DNA of 7,865 nt from Phycisphaerales bacterium. Lineage in GTDB: Bacteria > Planctomycetota > Phycisphaerae > Tepidisphaerales > Tepidisphaeraceae. The number at the start of each line of letters is the position of its first letter. The first letter of the stretch is position 1. The translations under genes were made by a program, and so were the position numbers. This document shows positions 1 through 6,085 of this stretch, in pieces. The notes under the pieces are model-generated. The model had not been told where the DNA came from and ran no database searches. It worked only from the letters and a program-made list of their open reading frames with translations. The stretch is from positions 1 through 7,865 of the forward strand of contig JAQGHP010000589.1 in assembly GCA_028288775.1 (NCBI GenBank), read 5' to 3'.

Positions 1-2643
1 CGGCTGCAGCAGATACAATCCACGCACGACCCCGTGCTGGGCGCTTTGGCCCACCTGCTGCGCCGGTCCGCGGAATCCGCTGTGAAGCTCGATGACAACG
101 GGTTCCAGGGGCTGGACGAAGTCCACGAGGACGGCCAGCTCGCCGACCGGCTCGCCGAGGCACTCCGTACCACCTGGCCAACCAACGTCGATCGCGAGCG
201 GTTCGACGTCGAGGTGAAGCAGGCGATCGACCCCGCCCACGTGAAGAAGGCGGACGTGGACCGCTGGCTGGCGCTGGTCGCGCTCAACGCGTTTCGCCCG
301 GGCGAGGCGCGGTCGGCGGCGGAGGCGCTGCGCAAAAGGCTTAACGAAACCGCGGACCTGGTGACCCACGCGCACGTCAGCCCGGACGAGGCGGATGCCT
401 TCAACAACGACCGGCGTGCCGCGGCGGGCGCGATCACGGAATTCGAAGCGACGCCCGTTACGCAGCACACAGTTGACGAAGGCGCGTTCGCCCAAAAGCG
501 CGACGAGCTGCAAAACCGCATCGACGCGCTCCGCAAGTTCTATCACCCCGAAGGCCCGGAGGATTGGCTCAAGACCCTCCCGGCCATCGCCACGTCTTCC
601 GACCGCATCAACGCCTATTGGGAAGCCTGGCGGCGCGTATTACGCGGCAGCCTTGCGGAAATGAACAAGGACCGCAAAGCGTTCCTCACCTACCAGCAGG
701 GCACGGAGCAGCTTCGCGGCGTGCTGGTCGCGGTCGACCAGGGCTTCGCCCCGCCCCCCACGCTTCCCGACCCCGCGTTCTCAGCCGCGGCACGCAAGCG
801 ACGCGAGCTGGCCATGGAAAAGCTGCTCCCCCTGATCGACCCGCGCGACCCGAAGTTCGACCCCGACGCCCTGAAGTCCGCGCAAGAAGCCTACGGCGAA
901 TGGTCGCGCAACCTCATCTCCCTCAGCGGAGATTTTCCGATCACCAAGGACGTCCTCACGCTTGACGACTGCCCCGACGAGAAATGGAAGCAGAAGGCCC
1001 CGGAGTTCTGGTCCGACCCGGCGGTGCAAGCGCTGGTGAAGGCCGACGTGGGGAGGATCAACCGCTTGCAGGGTATGACATCGGCTTCACGGGCCGAGTT
1101 GGCGAAGTCGGCCGCGGGGGCAAAGGAAACGGAGATCGCGCTGCTTTCATGGCGTCTTCTGGGCGGGAGCGGAGTCAAGCCCGCGTGGCCGGCGAAGGCG
1201 GACGAGCTTGCCGCCGAGCGGCAGATGCGCGAGAGGGTTGCCACGTTCCTGAAGAGCGCGAGGGACTCGAAGGAGATCCAGGCCGCGACGGACGAATTGC
1301 ACGAGCAGGGCCCGGTGCGCTGGCGGCGGTTTGTCGAGGGCGCAACGTCGGAAGCGATGATCCAACAAGCATGGAATCTTCGCCCCGCCTTCGACATTGA
1401 CGCCGCGCAGCTCGCGAAGCTTTCCGCCCCGGCGCGGTACGACCTGTGGCTGGGCGCGTTGCGGCAAGGCATGTCGGCCAACGAGGACGACGCCGTGCGC
1501 GAGGCGATCGCGAACCTGGGCACGCTGGCCGCGGACCCCGGCCTGAAAGACCGGCCGGAAATGAAGAAGCTGCCCGATCGGTTGACGAAACTCGAAGTGA
1601 AGGAGCCTTTCGCCGACCAAAGCCCCGGCGACATTTTCCGGGTTGCGCTGCCGGGCACGCAGCAGCAGGTGGAATTCAAGCGGGTGGAGCCGGCGGCCAC
1701 CCGGGCGTTTTACGTCTGCACGACCGAAGTGTCGGCGGGGCAATTCGCGAGCGTGATCGAGGGGCAGGCGGCGTGGCCGCAGGCGCGGATGCTGCCCTGG
1801 GCGTACCAGCCCGGGAAGCGCGACACGCGCGTTGGGCCGCGGGCGTGGGAGTGGTCGGAGCAATCGCCCGTGACGATGGCGGTCCCGGCGTTATGGCTCG
1901 CGCCCGAGGAAGACAACGACTATCCGCCGGCCTTCCGCGCCGGGCGGTTTAACCGCAATGCGCTCAGCGACCAGGTGGGGGGGAACCCGTCCGCCGATCA
2001 TCCGATGCAGTACGTTTCGGCGCAGGCCGCACTCTTCTACGCCGGCTTGTGCGGCTGCCGTCTCCCCGCGAGCAAGGAGTGGCAGACGGCCTACGAGGCG
2101 TTCGAGAAATCGGCGCCGCTCGACCGCTGGAACCTGCGCGACCAGGCGTGGGACATGCAGCGAAAATACGCCGCCGCCAATCACGGCAACCGCTGGCCGG
2201 ACGAGGGGATTTTCCCCGTAGGCGGCAGCGCCGGCGCGGTGGGCATCTCGGCCTCGAGCCGGGCCGGCGACGACGGCGCGCTCTACTTCCGCCCGGTGGC
2301 AAGCGCCGCAGGTTCGGTGTTTCATCACCTCGTCGGCAACGTGGCGGAATACGTGTGCGACGCATCCGCCCAGTTCGACGCGTGGTCGGACAAGAAGACC
2401 GCGGAGGGCGCTCGCAAGTTCACCGAGCAGGCGCCGGGAAGCATTTTCGTGATCGGCGGCTCCGCCCTTTCCGCGCCGCAAGTGCCAGTGGACAAGCCGC
2501 TGCCCGTCGAGCACACAGAGGAAAGCTACGCCGACGTCGGGCTGCGGCTGGCGTTCACCGCCCCTTCGCGCTCGCTCGCCGAGAAGGCGCGGTGGGCCTT
2601 GGGGGACCAGCCGTACCTCTGGCCCAAGGAGGCGGGAAAGTGA
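1..2643 (+). CDS. Large helical protein with C-terminal SUMF1/FGE-like domain, 5' partial
   Basis: The frame is open from base 1 to the TGA at 2641-2643, so the gene probably begins upstream; the first possible start inside the window is a GTG at 34, with no clear ribosome binding site. Residues below count from that GTG. Residues 1 to about 530 are charged, mostly helical and rich in Ala, Glu, Lys and Arg, with no domain I can name. From about 533 to 857 the sequence fits the FGE-sulfatase (SUMF1/EgtB/PvdO) fold: FYVCTTEVSAGQF near the start, a PMQYVSAQAALFYAGLCGCRLP stretch (key parts PMQYVS and RLPASKEW at 676), GNVAEYV at 768 and GLRLAF at 836. The paired active-site cysteines that true FGE enzymes carry before the final GFR-like motif are absent, so sulfatase activation is unlikely and a binding or structural role is more probable. 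In planctomycetes such domains are often fused to kinase or membrane regions; the missing N-terminus could hold one. The stop overlaps the next gene's start, suggesting an operon. Confidence 0.85.
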   Translation, partial: RLQQIQSTHDPVLGALAHLLRRSAESAVKLDDNGFQGLDEVHEDGQLADRLAEALRTTWPTNVDRERFDVEVKQAIDPAHVKKADVDRWLALVALNAFRPGEARSAAEALRKRLNETADLVTHAHVSPDEADAFNNDRRAAAGAITEFEATPVTQHTVDEGAFAQKRDELQNRIDALRKFYHPEGPEDWLKTLPAIATSSDRINAYWEAWRRVLRGSLAEMNKDRKAFLTYQQGTEQLRGVLVAVDQGFAPPPTLPDPAFSAAARKRRELAMEKLLPLIDPRDPKFDPDALKSAQEAYGEWSRNLISLSGDFPITKDVLTLDDCPDEKWKQKAPEFWSDPAVQALVKADVGRINRLQGMTSASRAELAKSAAGAKETEIALLSWRLLGGSGVKPAWPAKADELAAERQMRERVATFLKSARDSKEIQAATDELHEQGPVRWRRFVEGATSEAMIQQAWNLRPAFDIDAAQLAKLSAPARYDLWLGALRQGMSANEDDAVREAIANLGTLAADPGLKDRPEMKKLPDRLTKLEVKEPFADQSPGDIFRVALPGTQQQVEFKRVEPAATRAFYVCTTEVSAGQFASVIEGQAAWPQARMLPWAYQPGKRDTRVGPRAWEWSEQSPVTMAVPALWLAPEEDNDYPPAFRAGRFNRNALSDQVGGNPSADHPMQYVSAQAALFYAGLCGCRLPASKEWQTAYEAFEKSAPLDRWNLRDQAWDMQRKYAAANHGNRWPDEGIFPVGGSAGAVGISASSRAGDDGALYFRPVASAAGSVFHHLVGNVAEYVCDASAQFDAWSDKKTAEGARKFTEQAPGSIFVIGGSALSAPQVPVDKPLPVEHTEESYADVGLRLAFTAPSRSLAEKARWALGDQPYLWPKEAGK
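2626..2632 (+). promoter_or_regulatory. Shine-Dalgarno site AAGGAGG for the M48-like lipoprotein gene
   Basis: AAGGAGG lies inside the last codons of the upstream gene, 7 nt before a GTG at 2640 that overlaps the upstream TGA as GTGA. This spacing and overlap are typical of translational coupling. It decides the start, because no in-frame ATG exists between here and the lipobox cysteine codon at 2811. The other in-frame GTG (2724) has its nearest purine-rich tract (GGAGGAGG, 2696-2703) 20 nt away. Confidence 0.75.
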
Positions 2644-3641
2644 GAGATGAATTGAGTGGAAATTGCAAAGCGCAAATTGCAAAGTGTAAATTGGCGGAGG
2701 AGGCGACGCATTCTCCGCGCCCCGTGCAGCTCCTCCGAGCGCTTTGCAATTTGAAATTTCAAATTTGCACTTTGCACTTTGCAATCCTCTTCCCCTTCCT
2801 ATTCTGCGGCTGTCAGGCGCCCGCCCCCGCCCGGCAGTTCGTCGCGCAGGCACAGCACCTTCACGACGGCGCGCTCGTTTCAACGGTGGCGGTGGACTCC
2901 GATCTGAACGACTACTTCCAGGAAATCGGCAACCGCGTCGCCCTGGCGGCGAAGGCCGCGGCCCCCTCCAAGGCCAATGAGGAATTCCTGGCGAGCGTGC
3001 GGTGCCATCTGGTCATCAGCGACACGGCCAACGCCTTCACCACGGGCGGCACGCACGTCTACATTTACAACGGGCTTTTCCAGGCGTGCCGCAACGAGGA
3101 AGAACTGGCCGCGGCCGTGGCGCATGCATACGCGCACCTGATCGACCTCGATCTGGAAAAATCGCAGATGAAGCCCGACCCCGCGCGGCCTCTGCCCGCC
3201 GTGGCGTGGCAATTCGTCATCAACCGGTCAACGCTCGCGCAGGAGCAGGCGGCGGACCGCCTGGCGATCCAGTTGTATTCCGAAGCCGGGTGGGACCCGG
3301 GGAAGTTCGCGCAACTCTTCGAGCGCTTGGAAGGACTGACGGGCGGCAACGTCGCGCCCGACCGCACCCCTCTGCCGCTGCGTGCCGCGGCCATGCGTTC
3401 CGCCGCAGGGGATGTGCTCAAGCCGGTCCACCGAACGTTCCCGGTCGCCGACCCAAAGACCTTCATCGCGCTGCGAAATCGTGCGGCCCAAATGCGCGAG
3501 CCGACGGGCGAGGCGGTGCCACAACTGTTCCTCCGCGCGTTCCCCAACTGCATCCTGTCAGGCGACACCCCCGAGCAGCGCGCCGCCCAGGAGCGCCTGC
3601 GCCCCCCACCGCCGCCGATACAGAAGCTCGAGCCGAGTTAG
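2640..3641 (+). CDS. M48-like lipoprotein, probable pseudo-peptidase (HAYAH)
   Basis: This gene encodes 333 residues from the GTG at 2640. The N-terminus is long: a hydrophobic core (LHFAILFPFLF, residues 45-55) runs into FCGC, with Cys58 the likely lipidated residue, so the protein is probably anchored in a membrane facing the periplasm. The rest resembles M48 zinc peptidases of the BepA/Oma1 type: a YIYNGLFQACRNEEELAAAVAH helix (key part EEELAAAVAH), HAYAH at 162-166 in place of HExxH, EQAAD at 202-206 in place of the ExxxD third-ligand motif, then YSEAGWDP, which matches the AGYDP of the family. Both histidines and the later glutamate are present but the catalytic glutamate is alanine (codon GCA; one base from GAA). 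If real, this predicts zinc binding without proteolysis. The C-terminus is proline-rich (RPPPPPIQKLEPS). A GTG at 2724 or TTG at 2751 or 2772 could be alternative starts with a shorter signal peptide. It overlaps the SUMF1-like gene by 4 nt and is probably co-transcribed. Confidence 0.82.
   Translation: MRDELSGNCKAQIAKCKLAEEATHSPRPVQLLRALCNLKFQICTLHFAILFPFLFCGCQAPAPARQFVAQAQHLHDGALVSTVAVDSDLNDYFQEIGNRVALAAKAAAPSKANEEFLASVRCHLVISDTANAFTTGGTHVYIYNGLFQACRNEEELAAAVAHAYAHLIDLDLEKSQMKPDPARPLPAVAWQFVINRSTLAQEQAADRLAIQLYSEAGWDPGKFAQLFERLEGLTGGNVAPDRTPLPLRAAAMRSAAGDVLKPVHRTFPVADPKTFIALRNRAAQMREPTGEAVPQLFLRAFPNCILSGDTPEQRAAQERLRPPPPPIQKLEPS
2663..2690 (+). repeat. AT-rich tandem 14-mer, left half of a repeat element
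   Basis: TTGCAAAGCGCAAA (2663-2676) is followed directly by TTGCAAAGTGTAAA (2677-2690); 12 of 14 bases agree. The block is much richer in A and T than the coding sequence on either side. It is complementary to the right block at 2741-2785: a 15-base stretch starting at 2662 matches the reverse complement of that block's end at 14 of 15 positions. It falls inside the start region of the lipoprotein gene. Confidence 0.75.
2741..2785 (+). repeat. AT-rich palindrome plus TTTGCAC heptamers, right half of the element
   Basis: Bases 2748-2765 form a perfect 18-bp palindrome (AATTTGAAATTTCAAATT). It is followed by TTTGCAC at 2764-2770 and 2771-2777 and TTTGCAA at 2778-2784. The block begins with GCTTTGCAA, the complement of the left block's unit. 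The pair looks like a small dispersed intergenic element, and similar TTGCAAATT-type tracts are familiar to me from planctomycete intergenic DNA, though I could not check this. It encodes residues 34-49 of the lipoprotein. Confidence 0.7.
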
Positions 3642-3678
3642 TAGTCCGATCACTCTAATTCGTCGAGTACCTTCGGAC

Positions 3679-3697
3679 CCGGGCCGTGTCGGCCCGG
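3679..3697 (+). terminator. GC-rich stem-loop after the lipoprotein gene
   Basis: CCGGGCC (3679-3685) pairs perfectly with GGCCCGG (3691-3697) around a 5-nt loop, 37 nt after the stop codon. No T-run follows on either strand, so it is not a textbook intrinsic terminator. It may instead be an mRNA 3'-end protecting hairpin or part of the repeat cluster that follows. Confidence 0.4.
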
Positions 3698-3748
3698 TCA
3701 GAGCGAAGCTCCGTAGGCGGGCCTTCGAGTTGCGCGGGAATTTCGAAC

Positions 3749-3833
3749 CATGTAGGGTGGGTGTACTCGCCCACCGACTTCACTTTCGCATCGGCGCAAA
3801 CGCGGCGGTGGGCGAGTACACCCACCCTACATG
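3749..3833. repeat. REPIN-like element: two 28-bp inverted arms
   Basis: The arms at 3749-3776 and 3806-3833 are perfect reverse complements over 28 bp, separated by 29 bp. Each arm is itself a small hairpin: in the left arm GGTGGG (3756-3761) pairs with CCCACC (3770-3775) over an 8-nt loop, preceded by GTAG (3752-3755); the right arm mirrors this and ends with CTAC (3827-3830). A GTAG tetranucleotide at the foot of a palindrome is the hallmark of REP sequences mobilised by RAYT (IS200/IS605-like) transposases, and two inverted REPs form a REPIN. No RAYT gene is in the window. The element lies between convergent genes, a usual REP location, and may also help mRNA 3' ends. Confidence 0.72.
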
Positions 3834-3879
3834 ATCCTCTTGAGATTCACAGAATTTGACGCCCGGCCCCTCACCCCTG

Positions 3880-3907
3880 CCCTCTCCCCCGGGTACGAGG
3901 GAGAGGG
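3880..3907. repeat. CCCTCTCCC/GGGAGAGGG stem-loop repeat
   Basis: CCCTCTCCC (3880-3888) pairs with GGGAGAGGG (3899-3907) around a 10-nt loop. The preceding GGCCCCTCACCCCTG gives it the form of the CCCTCACCC...CCTCTCCC...GGGAGAGGG intergenic repeats known in many bacterial genomes. It probably represents a dispersed element and could act as a hairpin at transcript ends. Confidence 0.65.
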
Positions 3908-3946
3908 AGTAGAACCGAGCTTCGCTCCGATGGCTTTGGAAACAAC

Positions 3947-3979
3947 GCGGCCGCGCACGCCATCGGCTTGCGCGGCCGC
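3947..3979 (-). terminator. Probable terminator of the outer-membrane barrel gene
   Basis: GCGGCCGCGCA (3947-3957) and TGCGCGGCCGC (3969-3979) make a perfect 11-bp stem with an 11-nt loop, starting 36 nt beyond the minus-strand gene's stop codon. Read on the minus strand the stem is followed by GTTGTTTCC, a short interrupted T-rich tail. The stem is strong but the tail weak, so the call is moderate. Confidence 0.55.
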
Positions 3980-4015
3980 ATTGATGTCTGGGTCGAGGCA
4001 CGCCGAGTCAGAAAG

Positions 4016-5335
4016 CTAGAAGTTGAACACCGCGTCGATCGCGACGGTCACCTGATCATGTCGGCGGAAGCCGTCGAAATAATTGCGGCTCGAGTAATCG
4101 TAGCGCACTTCCGGGCGCAGCCGAAAGTATTGCCCGATGGCGTCGTTGGCGAAGGGGGTGATCGTCAGGCCCGCCGTCGCTTCGTACAGGTTCTGGGCGA
4201 GGCCGGTCGTGAAGCCCTCTTCGTCACGGTACCACTCCAGACGCCCGGCGACGCTTACCTGGTCGCTGAACTTGTACACCCCGTAGCCGGCCACGCCGTA
4301 CCAACTGGCGGACGTCATCCCGCCCGGCAGCGCCTGGTACCCGTACACGCCATCGCCCAGGATGGTGATCTTGTCGGTGAGCTGGTGGGTGATGGTGGCA
4401 TCCACGACCGTGCGGTAGTGGGAGTTGTCGTTGTCCAGCTCCGGGCCGGTAATAAGTGCGACCGACAGGTCGGTAGTTTTGCCCAGGCTATAGCGGATGC
4501 GGCCAAGGCCGTTGATCGCGCCGTTGTTGTCTTTGAGCGACTGGCCCCAGCCGCGGGAGATGCCGGCTTCGATGCTCAAGTCGTCACTGAGCGCGTAATA
4601 CCCCGTGACGCCCGTGAGGGTGAACGGGAGGGCTGCGCCGAAGGTGAAGCTGTGCGTGTAGAAGACACTGGCGTTGGGGTCGATCTGCTTGAAGAAGAGA
4701 AACTTGCCGGCCCGGATGCGCAGGCCGTTTCCGATCGGCACGCCCACATCCACGTACACCTGTGGAATGTCGAACTGGTATTCGGGGCCGGGGGTGATGC
4801 TCCCGGCGTTGGCGCGATTGCTGAAATCGAACATGCCGTTGGAGTGGATGAAGCGGGCATCGGTGCCGTAGAGCATTTCCAGGCGGCCGCCCACATCCCA
4901 CTGGTGGCTGGCGAGGTCCACCTTCCGCTCGATGATCAGATCGAGCTGGTTCATCTGGAAGCGGTTGTCGTTGAGGTCAAAAACCCGGCCCAGGTTCAGG
5001 CCCTTCGCCGGGTTCATGAAGTTGTACTGGTAGCTGCCCTCGGCCCACCCGTAAACGTTGATGCGCGACTCCTGCAACGGGCGGCCGACGGGCGTGTTGT
5101 TCAGGAGGCCCATGAGCGGCCGGTCGCTCGGATTGAGCGGTGCGGCATTGGGCGCCTGGCTGGGGAGGTTTTCGTCGAGATACACCGGCCGCTCGTCTAA
5201 CGAGAGAGACTGGGGACCCGTGGGGTCGGCCGGCCGTACATCGCCCGCCAACGCGGCCGATGTTGTCATTACTACAGGACACAGGGCCGACGCCGCCAAA
5301 GTCGCCGCTCGGGCGATCCACCTACGCTGGGACAT
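4016..5335 (-). CDS. Outer-membrane beta-barrel protein, BBP2/OmpL-like porin
   Basis: The gene encodes 439 residues. The ATG at 5335 was chosen because it has AAGGAG 7 nt upstream and opens a standard Sec signal peptide (MSQRRWIARA, hydrophobic stretch, cleavage after ALA at residue 30). The frame stays open upstream to about 5428 but that extension lacks these signs. After a Pro-rich linker (31-90) the sequence becomes a run of alternating amphipathic strands from INVYGWAEGSYQYNF (residue 92 on) to the end, with typical pieces such as QVYVDVGVPIGNGLRIRAGK, TGYYALSDDLSIEAGISRGWG, VAGRLEWYRDE and RLRPEVRYDYS. It ends in ...AVFNF, an aromatic C-terminus suited to BAM-dependent assembly. This pattern fits the putative beta-barrel porin-2 (BBP2) family, common in planctomycetes. 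It presumably forms a channel in the outer membrane; the substrate cannot be told. The gene appears to be a single-gene unit converging on the lipoprotein gene. Confidence 0.88.
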   Translation of the reverse strand: MSQRRWIARAATLAASALCPVVMTTSAALAGDVRPADPTGPQSLSLDERPVYLDENLPSQAPNAAPLNPSDRPLMGLLNNTPVGRPLQESRINVYGWAEGSYQYNFMNPAKGLNLGRVFDLNDNRFQMNQLDLIIERKVDLASHQWDVGGRLEMLYGTDARFIHSNGMFDFSNRANAGSITPGPEYQFDIPQVYVDVGVPIGNGLRIRAGKFLFFKQIDPNASVFYTHSFTFGAALPFTLTGVTGYYALSDDLSIEAGISRGWGQSLKDNNGAINGLGRIRYSLGKTTDLSVALITGPELDNDNSHYRTVVDATITHQLTDKITILGDGVYGYQALPGGMTSASWYGVAGYGVYKFSDQVSVAGRLEWYRDEEGFTTGLAQNLYEATAGLTITPFANDAIGQYFRLRPEVRYDYSSRNYFDGFRRHDQVTVAIDAVFNF

Positions 5336-5342
5336 GAAATTG

Positions 5343-5348
5343 CTCCTT
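5343..5348 (-). promoter_or_regulatory. Shine-Dalgarno site of the barrel protein gene
   Basis: On the minus strand GGAAGGAG ends 7 nt before the ATG at 5335, an ideal spacing. This fixes the start 31 codons inside the longest possible reading frame and leaves a clean signal peptide at the N-terminus. Confidence 0.8.
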
Positions 5349-6085
5349 CCCGAATCCGGGATAAACGTTTCCTCGCCCGGCCAAGATACCCGCCGGCCGC
5401 TTTTGCCGAAAGTGAAGCCAAACAACACGACAACCTATGAAAAGGGTCCGCCGGGTGGCCACAGGTCGGCGCACTCGCGGAACCTGTGCTTTTGTGGACT
5501 CCGAAACACAGGTCTCGGGGTACCGCGGCCTGTTGCACCCTTCTCTCCAACCTCGTGCGAGACCCGTGCGTGAGATTCGCGGTAAGTTAAACACCTCAGT
5601 GAGATTGCGACACCTGTGAAACCGCGTGGGCAGATTTTAAAGCTGCGCGATGAGGGTTCGCCAAATTGCCATTTTGCAGTGCAAGTCCGCGGATTCGCGG
5701 TTACCCATTTTCACTTCAATTGCGATGGATGTCAGATAGGTGAATTGGGGGGAACCGGAAAAGGCGGGGCGCACGGCGGTTTTTCTAACGTTGGAGCGGC
5801 GGGTTTTATCTGGACGGTTTGGAGAGGTGGATATATAGTTGACGGCGTCGGACGCTGCCGTGTGGAAGGTTTTTCGATCGTGGGTGAACAGAGTCTTGAG
5901 GTCGAGCGCGGCGCGGCGTCCTTTCTTTTAGATATTCGCGGTCCGTTTTGGACCCCTCAAATGCCCGCCCGGCATGCTGTTTGTGCCTAGCGGGAATTCC
6001 TCTGCTCGCACATCCACATCGTCGCGAGAGGGAAGCTGCGCCGGCCGATTGAATCAGTCCCGCGGCCGCGGCGCAAAAGAGTTTT
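5349..6085. other. Long divergent intergenic region, no convincing gene
   Basis: About 740 bases separate two divergently read genes and should hold both promoters. I found no confident -35/-10 pair. Four copies of CACAGGT lie here, two in each orientation (5460-5466, 5482-5488 inverted, 5507-5513, 5612-5618 inverted); the first two can form a 7-bp stem. The middle, roughly 5616-5990, is visibly less GC-rich than the surrounding genes. Short hairpins occur, for example GGTCC/GGACC at 5940-5954. An open frame of 124 codons from a GTG at 5616 has no ribosome binding site and no recognisable sequence, so it is not called. The stretch may contain a long 5' UTR of the downstream surface-protein gene or a small RNA, but nothing proves it. 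Confidence 0.6.
6060..6071. repeat. 12-bp perfect GC palindrome before the surface-protein start
   Basis: CCGCGGCCGCGG reads the same on both strands and ends 14 nt before the ATG at 6086. It could be an operator half or a leader hairpin near the translation start, or chance in GC-rich DNA. Confidence 0.35.

Noticed and set aside
891..1700. Open frame of 269 codons on the minus strand inside the SUMF1-like gene
   Set aside because: Ser/Arg/Ala-rich antisense shadow with no ribosome binding site or recognisable domain; the plus-strand frame is clearly coding.
2049..2639. Upstream extension of the lipoprotein frame into the SUMF1-like gene
   Set aside because: The extension is Arg-rich out-of-frame sequence over a real domain; the GTG at 2640 with AAGGAGG is a much better start.
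3749..3833. CRISPR repeat pair
   Set aside because: The two arms are inverted, not direct, with a single spacer and no further copies; the REPIN reading fits better.
3968..5200. Open frame of 410 codons on the plus strand opposite the barrel gene
   Set aside because: It is fully antisense to a gene with a signal peptide, ribosome binding site and barrel pattern; its Val/Ala/Glu/His-rich product is what GC-rich antisense codons give.
5336..5428. N-terminal extension of the barrel protein to the start at 5428
   Set aside because: It would bury the Sec signal peptide 31 residues inside and ignore the ideal ribosome binding site at 5343-5348.
5837..5870. Promoter at TTGACG (5839-5844)
   Set aside because: No acceptable -10 hexamer occurs at 16-18 nt downstream.
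5616..5990. Possible 124-residue protein from a GTG at 5616
   Set aside because: No ribosome binding site, GTG start, odd Gly-rich composition and no recognised motif; kept only as unexplained intergenic sequence.
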